NCBI GenBank assembly: GCA_015272165.1
Contig: JACYMF010000008.1
Coordinates: 1-64,000 of the forward strand
Direction: 5' to 3'
DNA: 64,000 bases
DNA from: Cyanobacterium sp. T60_A2020_053
GTDB taxonomy: Bacteria; Cyanobacteriota; Cyanobacteriia; Cyanobacteriales; Cyanobacteriaceae
This document shows, piece by piece, positions 46,754-55,085 of this stretch. Position 1 is the first letter of the stretch. Every line of letters starts with the position of its first letter. The translations under genes and the position numbers were made by a program. The notes below the pieces were generated by a model that saw only the letters and a list, made by a program, of their open reading frames with translations, ran no database searches and was not told the origin of the DNA.

Positions 46754-46860
46754 TTACAGCGCTTTTCTAATGAATAAACCACATTTTTTATGTCTCGCAA
46801 AGTCGCCAAGTCGCAAAGAAGAATGCTAAGTGTGGTTGAAAGAAATGAAAATTGCTGTAA
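46754..46860. mobile_element. MITE-like element, family 3, copy 1
   Basis: 107 bases bounded by TTACAGC and GCTGTAA. The inner ends remain complementary for about 30 bases with mismatches (TTTCTAATGAATAAACCACA against TGTGGTT...AAATGAAA). The centre has CGCAAAG-type text. A 108-base copy at 54892-54999 shares the whole plan. The surrounding 458-base gap also has pyrimidine-rich text near 46890-46925 and a hairpin at 47002. Confidence 0.83.
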
Positions 46861-47001
46861 AAGTTAAAAGTTTATAAATTATTAGATAATAATTCTCCTT
46901 TCCCTTTTTCCTCTTCCCTTTTCCCTACCTAGACTAATAATTTATCATACTCAAAGTAATAGAGCCATAGTTTTATAGTTTATTAATAGGCTTAGATAAA
47001 A

Positions 47002-47020
47002 TTCGGGCTAGAAGCCCGAA
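47002..47020. repeat. Palindrome TTCGGGCTAGAAGCCCGAA
   Basis: Perfect 8-bp stem with a three-base loop. Relatives at 38498-38511, 50629-50646 and, degraded, about 28546. It recurs in several gaps and looks like a dispersed hairpin more than a single gene's terminator. Confidence 0.75.
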
Positions 47021-47076
47021 ATACGATAAAAAATTTGATAATCTCACAACTCAGATAGGATTGCTATAGCAATTAT

Positions 47077-47745
47077 TTATGAAAAAACAGCGCCCTCCAC
47101 CATAGGCAAATCAACATTACAACCACCTAAACCGCAATAACCATTGGGATTTTTAGCTAAATATTGTTGATGATAACCTTCTGCAAAATAAAATTCAGGC
47201 GCATCGATAATTTCGGTGGTAATATCTCCTAAATTAGCTTTTGTTAACTCTTGTTGATATAGGTTTTTGGACTGTAAAGCTAATTGTTTTTGAGCTTCAG
47301 AATAAGTGTAAATACCTGAACGATATTGAGTGCCTCGATCATTGCCTTGACGCATTCCTTGGGTGGGGTTATGATTTTCCCAGAATACTTTTAGTAAGGT
47401 TTCATAACTGATAATTTCAGGATCATAAACCACTCTCACCACTTCATTATGACCTGTTAAACCGCTACAAACTTCTTCATATGTCGGATTTGGGGTATAA
47501 CCAGCAGCATAACCGACAGCAGTTAAATAAATGCCATTTTCTAACTGCCAAAATTTTCTTTCAGCGCCCCAAAAACAACCCATACCAAACATTGCTAATG
47601 CCAGATGACTGGGGTATTCTGTTTTAAAAGAATTACCATTGACATAATGCTGAGTGGGTAAAGGCATTTTAGTATTTCTACCTTTGAGGGCTTCTTCGGG
47701 TTTGGGTAGAGTCAATTTTTTATCGCCAAGTCCAAATAAAAACAT
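47077..47745 (-). CDS. msrA: Peptide methionine-S-sulfoxide reductase
   Basis: 222 residues from the ATG at 47745 ([14 protein letters not shown]), the start that matches the cyanobacterial family; seven further codons are open upstream. The catalytic cysteine is in [12 protein letters not shown] (C57 from this start), with the conserved [30 protein letters not shown] and [11 protein letters not shown] blocks. The resolving cysteines are in [12 protein letters not shown] near the end. It reduces methionine-S-sulfoxide in proteins using thioredoxin. AGCGCCCTCCACC at 47089-47101 encodes residues near the C-terminus (MVEGA). Confidence 0.95.
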   Translation of the reverse strand: MFLFGLGDKKLTLPKPEEALKGRNTKMPLPTQHYVNGNSFKTEYPSHLALAMFGMGCFWGAERKFWQLENGIYLTAVGYAAGYTPNPTYEEVCSGLTGHNEVVRVVYDPEIISYETLLKVFWENHNPTQGMRQGNDRGTQYRSGIYTYSEAQKQLALQSKNLYQQELTKANLGDITTEIIDAPEFYFAEGYHQQYLAKNPNGYCGLGGCNVDLPMVEGAVFS

Positions 47746-47814
47746 GATTTTACTAAAATTTATCAATTACATAGTTTATCTTAGCAAAGACAGGAAAGAT
47801 CAAGGGTGAAGGGC

Positions 47815-48177
47815 GCTGAAGCCGAGTTTAAGCAACAAGAAGCTGAAGCTAAACAACACGCTGGTATTTTTCGTAAGGCTGCCCAAAATTTTGTTTTTTT
47901 AACCAGTATTGAAAATCACCACGCTAATCAATATAGTGAGGCTTTAGGTGGTTGATCAGGGCAACAACCTCCAGCTAAATTAGCTAGTAATAATCCTGCT
48001 ACTCGTAAATGGATTTGTCGTCAATGTTCGATGATTTATGATCCTCTAATTGGTGATCCTGATTCGGGAATTGTTGCTGGAACTGCGTTTGAGGATATTC
48101 CTGATGACTGGGTATGCCCTATTTGTGGCGCTGAGAAAAAACTTTTTATTCCCTATGAAGAAGTAATCACGGCTTAA
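47815..48177 (+). pseudogene. Rubrerythrin C-terminal remnant with rubredoxin domain
   Basis: The frame beginning AEAEFKQQEAEAKQHAGIF continues through FLTSIENHHANQYSEALGG, then TGA at 47953-47955, then [10 protein letters not shown] and a complete rubredoxin-like domain: [29 protein letters not shown] and CPICGAEKK. The N-terminal ferritin-like half with most diiron ligands is missing. The stop probably arose from a glycine codon (GGA to TGA). Rubrerythrins reduce peroxide; this copy cannot do so. The remnant begins at a GGGCGCT motif. The rubredoxin part is still well conserved. Confidence 0.88.
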
Positions 48178-48231
48178 ATAGTTGATTATGAGTAGGTAAA
48201 CACAATTAATTGGGTATTTTATGGTTAATTT

Positions 48232-48255
48232 AGAGACGTTGTATGCAACGTCTCT
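48232..48255. repeat. Palindrome AGAGACGTTG/CAACGTCTCT
   Basis: Perfect 10-bp stem (AGAGACGTTG...CAACGTCTCT) with a four-base loop, between the rubrerythrin remnant and the convergent MscS gene. The sequence style (GAGACGTTGCATGCAACGTCTC) is a frequent cyanobacterial dispersed palindrome. It might also end transcripts. Confidence 0.7.
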
Positions 48256-48282
48256 AGTAAAATTTGAAATACTTAATTAATC

Positions 48283-49320
48283 CTAATTAACATCAATAAA
48301 ATTATTAGTAATAGGATAGGCAATTTTAATATTTTCTTGTTGATAAACTCGATATAATTCTTTTAAAAATTCATGAGTGATTATTAAACGGTCAAAATAT
48401 TCATGTATTTTTAAATAAACTGTAAACTTAATGGCAAATTGATCCAGTTTTTCATATCTCAAAAAAGGCTCATATTCTTTATAGCCTCCTTTTACTGTTT
48501 CTAGTATTTTCTTGGCTACATTTAAGGTTATTTTTTCTACTTTATCAAGATCACTATCATAACTAATACCAATTTGAATAGGTAATAACATACTGGAATT
48601 TTCGAGGCTATAATTTTTAAAACTACTATCGATAATTTGGCTATTTGGTATCACTGTGATATTGTCGTAAATATCTTTTACCACTGTGTAACGCAATTCC
48701 ACATCGACTACATAACCTTCTTCTCCTATTTTTGTGGCAATATAATCTCCTACTCTAATTTTCCCAGCTAAAATGATATTAACCCCTGAAATTAGATTAC
48801 TTAATGTGTTTTGAAATGCTAAACCAATGGACAAACTACCTACTCCAAAAGCGGTAATTAAAGCAGTAATTTTTACGCCGATAGATTGAATGATAATTAA
48901 AAAACCAATGGTAAATATAATTACTTTGGTTAGATATTCAAAAAGAGAACTTAAAGAGACTGTGGTATCACTTTTGATACTATAAATTTGAATGGTACTT
49001 ACGGCTAAACGAGATGCTAAAAGAGTACCAGCAGAAAGTGCTATAACTATAATTATTTTTTCAATTAAAGTGTTGAGGGCGCTGGGTAAATCTAGCATGG
49101 GTAAAATCAAGGCAAAAGCGCCCACCACCGACCACACAAAAATAATGCCGTTAAATGATTTCGGAACAAAAGTATATTGCTTAAGTTTGGGAGTATTATT
49201 AATACTTATAGCAATTTTTTTTAATCGATTTTCGATTATTAAAGAAGTGACAATAATTGCAGTTAAAATTAATAATGGAGTTAATATTTTTAGTAGTAAC
49301 GTTATATTTAATGATTCCAT
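48283..49320 (-). CDS. MscS-family mechanosensitive channel (second type)
   Basis: 345 residues. Four to five membrane helices (about 8-28, 50-72, 85-105, 128-148) precede the pore helix SIGLAFQNTLSNLISGVNIILA (about 160-181). The beta domain follows: KIRVGDYIATKIGEEGYVVDVELRYTVVKDIYDNITVIPNSQII. It diverges clearly from the MscS protein at 4063-5133. The pore helix contains the FQNTLSNLISG form typical of MscS/YnaI-like channels. Role: osmotic safety valve or ion leak; the specific stimulus cannot be told from sequence. Confidence 0.92.
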   Translation of the reverse strand: MESLNITLLLKILTPLLILTAIIVTSLIIENRLKKIAISINNTPKLKQYTFVPKSFNGIIFVWSVVGAFALILPMLDLPSALNTLIEKIIIVIALSAGTLLASRLAVSTIQIYSIKSDTTVSLSSLFEYLTKVIIFTIGFLIIIQSIGVKITALITAFGVGSLSIGLAFQNTLSNLISGVNIILAGKIRVGDYIATKIGEEGYVVDVELRYTVVKDIYDNITVIPNSQIIDSSFKNYSLENSSMLLPIQIGISYDSDLDKVEKITLNVAKKILETVKGGYKEYEPFLRYEKLDQFAIKFTVYLKIHEYFDRLIITHEFLKELYRVYQQENIKIAYPITNNFIDVN

Positions 49321-49471
49321 TCTAAATGATGAATAATTAATAGTGAATAATTAATAATGAAGATTTTTTTATCGTAGTTATGATAACTTAACATAGAATA
49401 ATTGTTCAAATCACCCTGAAACAGAATAACAAAATTCATCAAAAAATAGAGGATTTAAAACCCTGTTTGCC

Positions 49472-49535
49472 AAAATGTGAGCAAATTTAATGGTAATCTA
49501 CGCTATATTTCAATCTACCTTTGCCCTTTTGATAA
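49472..49535. repeat. Dispersed repeat family 5
   Basis: 'aaaatgtgagcaaatttaat' through 'gctatatttcaatctacctttgcccttttg', very similar to 20441-20500 and reversed at 14162-14215 and 39591-39644. Positioned just before the VKOR gene. Confidence 0.8.
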
Positions 49536-49576
49536 TGAGTTATATTGAAAGTTGAATTATTTAATTGAATAAAATT

Positions 49577-50590
49577 ATGATACGTCGTCGTCGAAATGTG
49601 CCTTGGATTCAGCGCTATGCCCGTTATATTCTTGGGGCTATCGCTTTGGTTGGTTTACTTTTAACTGCTTATTTAACCATTACTAAACTTTTAGGGGGAG
49701 AGGTTGCTTGTACGGTGGATGCTTCTCAGGGTGCTGGTTGTGATGGTGTCTTAAATAGTGCCTACGCCTATCCTTTTGACCCACAAGGTAAAACAGGACC
49801 ACCGTTAAGTATTTTCGGTAGTTTAGCATATTTAACGATGGCTATTTTAGCCCTAGCGCCCCTCACCGTATCTGCTGAGGACAAAAAAAAATTAAGACTA
49901 AAATTAGAAGAAAATAGCTGGTTATTAATATTGGCATTAAGTTTCGCTATGGCTACCTTTAGCGGTTATTTAATGTCTATTCTGGCTTTTGAATTGCAAA
50001 CGGTTTGTTACTATTGTATCGGCTCGGCTTTATTTTCCTTAAGTTTATTAATTGTTACTTTAATTGGTCATGATTGGGATGATTTAGGACAAATTCTTTT
50101 TACGGGCGCTGTGGTAATTGTCATCACCATAGTAAGTGCTTTAGGGGTTTACGCCAATGCTAATACGGTGGCGGTGACGGGCGCTGAGGTGGCTAATGTG
50201 AACCCTGAGGGTAAGATTATCACTCCTAAGCCTACTACCGCAGCTACACCCCCTCTCGGCTGGGAAATCACCACCGAATCAGGACCTGCTGAAATCGAAC
50301 TAGCTCAACATTTAGCAACGGTGGGCGCTACTAAATATACTGCTTATTGGTGTCCTCATTGTTACGATCAAAAGCAATTATTTGGTAAAGAGGCTTACGA
50401 TATAGTACCTCACATCGAATGTACTCCCGACGGCTTAAATGGCGATCCTCAAAAATGTGAGGGCATAGTAAAAGCGTTTCCCACATGGTTAATTAACGGC
50501 AAAGTTTACGAAGGTACACAATCCCTTGAGCGATTAGCAGAGTTAACTGGTTACACTGGTAATACTGATTTTAAATACAGTTTACGATAA
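49577..50590 (+). CDS. Vitamin K epoxide reductase (VKOR)-thioredoxin fusion
   Basis: 337 residues from the ATG at 49577 (MIRRRRNVPW); an upstream TTG adds four residues. A four- to five-helix VKOR domain (about 15-200) carries the loop cysteines of GEVACTVDASQGAGCDGVLNS and the active-site pair C144/C147 (VCYYCIGS). The C-terminal thioredoxin-like domain has C259/C262 (WCPHCYDQK). Such fusions oxidise exported proteins, with the Trx domain on the periplasmic/lumenal side and VKOR passing electrons to quinone; in Synechocystis the homologue is needed for disulfide formation. Several GGGCGCT copies lie in the coding region. Own transcription unit. Confidence 0.95.
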   Translation: MIRRRRNVPWIQRYARYILGAIALVGLLLTAYLTITKLLGGEVACTVDASQGAGCDGVLNSAYAYPFDPQGKTGPPLSIFGSLAYLTMAILALAPLTVSAEDKKKLRLKLEENSWLLILALSFAMATFSGYLMSILAFELQTVCYYCIGSALFSLSLLIVTLIGHDWDDLGQILFTGAVVIVITIVSALGVYANANTVAVTGAEVANVNPEGKIITPKPTTAATPPLGWEITTESGPAEIELAQHLATVGATKYTAYWCPHCYDQKQLFGKEAYDIVPHIECTPDGLNGDPQKCEGIVKAFPTWLINGKVYEGTQSLERLAELTGYTGNTDFKYSLR

Positions 50591-50628
50591 TATTCACATT
50601 TGCAGAAAATAACGTTTTTTCATTGTAG

Positions 50629-50646
50629 TTCGGGCTTCTAGCCCGA
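50629..50646. repeat. Hairpin TTCGGGCTTCTAGCCCGA
   Basis: GGGCT/AGCCC stem with flanking TTC and GAT, related to 47002-47020 and 38498-38511. Between the VKOR gene and the convergent ccmK4 gene, so it could serve as a transcription end for either. Confidence 0.65.
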
Positions 50647-50692
50647 TTCTTCAAAAACATGATACAAAGGTGAGCATTGCCCACCTTACGGA

Positions 50693-51046
50693 TTAACCCT
50701 GTTGTAAATAAGGCGCGGTGTTACCTTCCACCGCTTGACGATATACTTCCACTGATTCGGTGTAGTCAATGGGTAGTACAGCACAAACATTTTGATGAGG
50801 GCGAGGGATAATAACCCATGATTCAAGAGTAGCGCCCTCCGCCTTTTTAACGGCTTCAATACCGGCAGCCATAGCGGTTTTAACTTCGGACACATCCCCA
50901 CGGATATTGACGGTAAAACGGGCGCTACCAACTCGGATATAACCAACTAAAGTAATCCTACCGGCTTTTACCATGGCATCGGCAGCGGCAAGAATACCCG
51001 GAAAACCTTTCGTTTCAATAGAGCCAACGGCTGACTGTGAAGGCAT
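50693..51046 (-). CDS. ccmK4: Carboxysome shell protein CcmK4
   Basis: 117 residues. One BMC domain: AVGSIETKGFPGILAAADAMVKAGRITLVGYIRVGSARFTVNIRGDVSEVKTAMAAGIEAV (about 6-67) and WVIIPRPHQNVCAVLPID (about 76-93), matching CcmK4 of beta-cyanobacteria by its N-terminus (SQSAVGSIET) and C-terminal extension. It forms hexamers in the carboxysome facets and, with CcmK3, mixed hexamers that tune shell permeability. It lies 85 bases downstream of ccmK3, the conserved satellite pair that is separate from the main ccmKLMN operon. Confidence 0.93.
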   Translation of the reverse strand: MPSQSAVGSIETKGFPGILAAADAMVKAGRITLVGYIRVGSARFTVNIRGDVSEVKTAMAAGIEAVKKAEGATLESWVIIPRPHQNVCAVLPIDYTESVEVYRQAVEGNTAPYLQQG

Positions 51047-51131
51047 AAAATTTTTACTCCCTGAATTAATTTAATATAAAAAATTGTTTATTACGTTATG
51101 ATTATTGACTAATGTGGCACTTCTGATCAAT

Positions 51132-51440
51132 TTATACCCGATAGGGATCAGAAATATCATTATGCCCAATGGGTAGCACATCCACCACATTGGGGGGGGG
51201 ATTCGGCACGATGTAATGAGTGATCACTTCACCGCCAAAAACTTCTTCTGCTTCCCTTAAACCTTCTTTCATGGCAGTTTTAACTTCCGACACCGCCCCC
51301 CGAATAGCAATGGCAAATTGACCACTTTCGGCTTTATCAAAATAAACTAAAGTGACACGGGCGCTTTTCACCATAGTATCGGCGGCGGCAAGGATAGCAG
51401 GAAAACCTAGGGTTTGAATTACTCCCACTGCTTCTGGCAT
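51132..51440 (-). CDS. ccmK3: Carboxysome shell protein CcmK3
   Basis: 102 residues, single BMC domain (AVGVIQTLGFPAILAAADTMVKSARVTLVYFDKAESGQFAIAIRGAVSEVKTAMKEGL, then VPNPPPNVVDVLPIG). It differs from CcmK4 in the pore and C-terminal regions, as CcmK3 does. CcmK3 does not form stable hexamers alone but assembles with CcmK4, supporting shared transcription of the two. First gene of the ccmK3-ccmK4 pair. The 287-base gap upstream contains a partial MITE (51575-51721) that may affect the promoter. Confidence 0.92.
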   Translation of the reverse strand: MPEAVGVIQTLGFPAILAAADTMVKSARVTLVYFDKAESGQFAIAIRGAVSEVKTAMKEGLREAEEVFGGEVITHYIVPNPPPNVVDVLPIGHNDISDPYRV

Positions 51441-51574
51441 AGGTAATTTTTTTAATTAAATTTTTAACTGTTTGATTATACCTCAGTTTGGTTGTCAAAA
51501 AAATTAGATCAAAAGCCTTCTCTTTTAACGCAGGGGATTTTTGAAGTTGGCATCAAAACACTTTACCCTCAGCA

Positions 51575-51721
51575 ATAAACCCTCAAAAATTATTGATACA
51601 AATGAGCAATTTATGAAAAATAACTATTTGGCTTAACTCTTTAATTTATAAGCATTTCACCGCGACACCTGACACCTGAAACCTGACACCTCCGCCCCCA
51701 AAATACTTTTTCAGCAAACCC
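51575..51721. mobile_element. Partial MITE family 2 copy
   Basis: The right half of the element: 'attattgatacaaatgagca', 'tatttggcttaactctttaa', a heptad array (51661-51690) and the right end 'actttttcagcaaaccct'. It matches 33317-33460 block for block. The left end is lost. It ends a few bases from the speE stop codon. Confidence 0.78.
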
Positions 51722-51727
51722 TACTTA

Positions 51728-52672
51728 TTATCCTTGTTTGACACCTTGACCAAAAAATTTCGGCGGTTTTTTCATGGTATAAACTTCCGTTTCATTTTGA
51801 ATGGCTTGGCGCACATAACCCGGTGTTTGTAGCATTCCTAACAAACTAATGCCATCAAAAGAGCGAAAGTCGTTAGTAGTTTTTTGCTCTAATAAACGAT
51901 CAATTTTATCAGGATCAGGGATGGTATCGAAATTCTGTTCAGAAGCAATGGCAAAGCCCCAAGCTGAACCATAAGTACAAGTAGGAGCAAAATAGGCATG
52001 GACATGACTAAACACTGTTTTTAAGGTATTAACCAAGCGCCCGTGAATGTGTAAGTTAGCTGGGGCGATAGGTCCAGCTTGAATCACTACGATACCATTA
52101 TCTCTTAATACTTTTTTCAAACGGGCAAAATATTCTTGAGTAAATAATTGAAAAGAAGGACCTTCTTCGATAGGATCAGAAAGATCAGAAATAACTATAT
52201 CCCATTGAGCGCCCGTAGTATCCAAAACCTCAAAAGCGTCACCAATAACTAATTCTAAACGAGGATCATCAAAAGCGCCTTGGTGCATTTCTGGTAAATG
52301 CTGACGACAGGCTTCCACTACTTCTCCATCAATGTCAACCATCGTGGCTTTTTTTACTGATTGCCAACGGAAAACTTCCCGCACGGTAGCGCCCTCCCCG
52401 CCACCTAAAACCAACACATTTTCAGGATGAGGATGATTTATCATTGCCGGATGAACTAAGGCTTCATGATAGAGAAATTCATCTCCGGTGCAAGATTGCC
52501 ATTTGCCATCTAAAACTAATGCTTTACCATAAGCGCCACTTTCGACGATATACATATCCTGATAGGGAGTTTTGGCGTGCGCTAAAATATTGGTAATACC
52601 GTGTACATAAATGTCATAGGGAGTAATATATTCGCTAATCCATACATCCGCATTGACTTGAGAACCTGCCAT
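51728..52672 (-). CDS. speE: Spermidine synthase / polyamine aminopropyltransferase
   Basis: 314 residues. An N-terminal beta domain (WISEYITPYDIYVHGITNIL, YGKALVLDGKWQSCTGDEFLYHEALVHPAMI) precedes a Rossmann methyltransferase-like core: VLVLGGGEGATVREVFRW (about 85-102), the acidic VDIDGEVVEACRQHLPEM, DPRLELVIGDAFEVL and VISDLSDPIEEGPSFQLF. The aspartates that bind the aminopropyl donor (DGEV, SDLSDP) are present. It transfers an aminopropyl group from decarboxylated SAM to a polyamine; whether the product is spermidine, thermospermine or another is not settled by sequence. Monocistronic. Confidence 0.94.
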   Translation of the reverse strand: MAGSQVNADVWISEYITPYDIYVHGITNILAHAKTPYQDMYIVESGAYGKALVLDGKWQSCTGDEFLYHEALVHPAMINHPHPENVLVLGGGEGATVREVFRWQSVKKATMVDIDGEVVEACRQHLPEMHQGAFDDPRLELVIGDAFEVLDTTGAQWDIVISDLSDPIEEGPSFQLFTQEYFARLKKVLRDNGIVVIQAGPIAPANLHIHGRLVNTLKTVFSHVHAYFAPTCTYGSAWGFAIASEQNFDTIPDPDKIDRLLEQKTTNDFRSFDGISLLGMLQTPGYVRQAIQNETEVYTMKKPPKFFGQGVKQG

Positions 52673-52927
52673 AATTTCTCTTCCAAAAAAAATAACCAGC
52701 CTATGATTATAACTTATTTTGTTGTTTCGTAGGGCTTGATAATATTCAACCTTTACAGGCTTCAGCCCTTAAAATATGTACTTTTGAAGAAGTCTAATAT
52801 AACTATTGTATTTAAGTTGTGAGATTATCAATCACCCCTTGTTATGAAAATGGGGTTTAAACCCTTTGTTCAATAAATTATCTACTAATTTTTTTGTTAT
52901 TCCTATTGATTATTAAAATTTTTTATT
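52673..52927. repeat. Intergenic palindromic repeats
   Basis: 52729-52756 is a diverged GTAGGG...ATATTCAACC.TTTAC palindrome, followed by 'aggcttcagccctta'. Near 52852 a GGGGTTTAAACCC stem recurs. Shared promoter space of speE and the next gene; I cannot place a promoter. Confidence 0.6.
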
Positions 52928-54205
52928 ATGAATCCAAATCCAGCAATCATGCAATCGGTAGAGGCACTCAATTATCGAGTTACGGTGGGAGATGTTGCCC
53001 TCAAAAGTGGCTTAGATGTCCAAATTGCCCAACAAGAATTATTAAATTTGGCTTCTTCTGCCAATGGACATTTACAGGTAGCAGATACGGGCGATATTGT
53101 TTATTTATTTCCTCAAGATTTTCGCAATGTTTTGCGTAATAAATATTGGCGGTTACGTCTGAAAAGTTGGTTAGAAAAAATTTGGAATGTTATTTTTTAT
53201 TTGCTCAGAATTTCTTTTGGAATTATTCTGATTGCTTCCATTATTTTAGTGTTAATTGCTATCGTAGTAATTGTTATTGGTATGAGTTCAAATCGTGATG
53301 ATAATGATAATCGTAGCATTAATAATTCTAGGGGCGGAGGTATGATGTTTTTCCCTCGTTTTTGGTTTACTCCCGATTTTTTCTATATCTTTAGTCCTAA
53401 TTATCACCGCCGAAATAATCGATTTCAACAATTAGAAAATCAACAGGAAAATGAGCTTAATTTTTTAGAAAGTATTTATTCTTTTCTTTTTGGTGACGGC
53501 AATCCTAACCAAAATTTAGAAGAAAGAAGATGGCGAGAAATTGCTTCTGTAATTCAATCGGCGAAGGGCGCTGTTATTGCTGAACAAATAGCTCCTTATT
53601 TAGATAATATTACTATTTATAATGAGCGAGATGAAGATTATATGTTACCCGTTTTAACTCGTTTTAATGGTTATCCTGAAGTATCAGAAGAAGGGGAAAT
53701 TATCTATTATTTTCCTGAATTACAAGTTACTGCTAAACAAACAAGAAACATTAACATAATTCCTTATTTAAAAGAGAATTTTTGGCGTTTTACTATTGCT
53801 ACCAGTCAACAAAAAATTATGGCGGTAGCTTTAGGGGGAATTAACTTTGTTTTACTACTGGTTTTAGGGTCCTTATTATCTTCTGAAGTGGTTGCTGAAT
53901 TAGGTAGTTTTATTTATTTTGTTAGTTCTATTTATGGTATATTAGTTACCTACGCTATAGGTTATTTAGCTATACCTCTCATTAGATATTTTTGGTTACA
54001 AAGTCGTAATAAAAAAATAGAAAAAAGAAATCAAAATCGCCAAGAAATGGCTAATTTTTTACAGGAAAACAAACAACAGTTATTACCTAAACTGAATTAT
54101 GCTCAAAAATTTGCTCAACAAAAAGTAATTAATCAAGAAGATATTACTTATTCTACAGAAAGAAATTTATTAGACCAAGTGATGGAGTCTTGGGAAAATC
54201 AATAA
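52928..54205 (+). CDS. Conserved membrane protein shared with plastids (At5g03900-like)
   Basis: 425 residues. An N-terminal winged-helix-like segment (VEALNYRVTVGDVALKSGLDVQIAQQELLNLAS, about 10-42) is followed by two nearby membrane helices (about 92-118), a middle domain with aromatic-rich linkers, a repeat of the winged-helix-like pattern (VIQSAKGAVIAEQIAPYLD and LTRFNGYPEVSEEGEIIYYFPEL, about 205-270) and a C-terminal pair of membrane helices (about 298-360) with a basic cytoplasmic tail. Homologues occur in cyanobacteria and plant plastids, where one is annotated as Fe-S cluster related; the role is unproven. The first domain is repeated internally, which suggests an ancient duplication. 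Confidence 0.72.
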   Translation: MNPNPAIMQSVEALNYRVTVGDVALKSGLDVQIAQQELLNLASSANGHLQVADTGDIVYLFPQDFRNVLRNKYWRLRLKSWLEKIWNVIFYLLRISFGIILIASIILVLIAIVVIVIGMSSNRDDNDNRSINNSRGGGMMFFPRFWFTPDFFYIFSPNYHRRNNRFQQLENQQENELNFLESIYSFLFGDGNPNQNLEERRWREIASVIQSAKGAVIAEQIAPYLDNITIYNERDEDYMLPVLTRFNGYPEVSEEGEIIYYFPELQVTAKQTRNINIIPYLKENFWRFTIATSQQKIMAVALGGINFVLLLVLGSLLSSEVVAELGSFIYFVSSIYGILVTYAIGYLAIPLIRYFWLQSRNKKIEKRNQNRQEMANFLQENKQQLLPKLNYAQKFAQQKVINQEDITYSTERNLLDQVMESWENQ

Positions 54206-54251
54206 TAATGGATAATTGTCAATTATCGATTTTCCATTGTCAATTATTATA

Positions 54252-54324
54252 TGGAGCTAAGCGGATTCGAACCGCTGACTTCCTCAATGCCATTGAGACA
54301 CTCTACCAACTGAGTTATAGCCCC
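54252..54324 (-). tRNA. tRNA-Ala(GGC)
   Basis: On the minus strand: acceptor stem GGGGCTA/TAGCTCC with the alanine identity pair G3:U70, D-arm AACTCAGTTGGTAGAGT, anticodon stem TCTCA/TGAGG around loop ATGGCAT (anticodon GGC), and T-arm AGCGGTTCGAATCCGCT. The discriminator is A73; CCA is not encoded. Standard cloverleaf with no intron. Confidence 0.96.
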
Positions 54325-54374
54325 TAATACGGTAATATACATTATGCCATAAACTATCTTAAAAAATCAACCTT

Positions 54375-54812
54375 TTGATGATGATTGATTCTCAAACTTA
54401 TTTTTTGAAGGATGACGAGGAGACAAAACAACTCGGTTACAATCTATCTTTAACGTTAACGCCTAATACTGTTATCCTGTTGCGAGGGGAGATGGGCGCT
54501 GGTAAAACTACTTTGATTCAGGGGGTGGGCGCTGGGTTAGGTATTACTGAAGCGATTGTGTCACCGACTTTTACTCTCGTTAATGAGTATTTAGAAGGGC
54601 GCATCCCTCTTTATCATATTGATTTATATCGTCTTGATGGTGAAGAAATTGCTGATTTACGTTTAGAAAATTACTGGCAAGGTAGGGAGGTTGAGGCTGG
54701 TATTACGGCTATTGAGTGGGCGCAGTTACTGCCTTATTTCCCTGACAATTATTTACTTATTGATTTAACCCTCACGGAAGACGGAGGAAGAAAAGCCGTT
54801 ATTTCAGTTTGA
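54375..54812 (+). CDS. tsaE: tRNA threonylcarbamoyladenosine biosynthesis protein TsaE
   Basis: 145 residues; ATGs at 54375, 54378 and 54381 are all possible starts (MMMID). P-loop GEMGAGKTTLIQ (about 39-50), then SPTFTLVNEYLEGRIPLYHIDLYRL (about 64-88), the TsaE Switch/Walker B-like region, and ITAIEWAQLLP. It is an ATPase needed for the t6A37 modification with TsaB, TsaC and TsaD. GGGCGCT motif copies lie at both ends of the P-loop coding region (54495 and 54528). Convergent with the preceding tRNA-Ala gene on the opposite strand. Confidence 0.95.
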   Translation: MMMIDSQTYFLKDDEETKQLGYNLSLTLTPNTVILLRGEMGAGKTTLIQGVGAGLGITEAIVSPTFTLVNEYLEGRIPLYHIDLYRLDGEEIADLRLENYWQGREVEAGITAIEWAQLLPYFPDNYLLIDLTLTEDGGRKAVISV

Positions 54813-54891
54813 GATTGTTTTGGAAATGATCTGAGGTTATTATGGGCGAAGTAGGAAAAATCTGCAAACTTTCATTTTTGCTTACAGCGCA

Positions 54892-54999
54892 TTTCAAATG
54901 AATAAACCACGTTTTTTGTTTCTCGCAGAGGCGCAAAGACGCAAAGATAATATTTGTAATAATCCAAAGTGTGGTTTAAGGAAATGAAAACTGCTGTAA
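54892..54999. mobile_element. MITE-like element, family 3, copy 2
   Basis: 108 bases from TTACAGCGC to GCTGTAA, with about 30-base imperfect inverted ends (ATGAATAAACCACG against AAAGTGTGGTTTAAGG) and the 'tctcgcagaggcgcaaagac' centre shared with 46754-46860. It sits in the gap after tsaE. Confidence 0.83.
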
Positions 55000-55085
55000 A
55001 CTTCGTATGTCTAAATCAATTAAAAAGCATTATTGTTGGGTTACGCTATCGCCAACCCAACCTACAAATTTAATAAGTAGGGTTG

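Noticed and set aside
47953-47955. TGA as selenocysteine in the rubrerythrin-like frame
   Set aside because: No selenocysteine insertion element is apparent, the family has glycine at this point, and the N-terminal half is missing anyway.
50686-50946. Overlapping frame within ccmK4
   Set aside because: Shadow frame; the BMC-domain frame is clearly the coding one.
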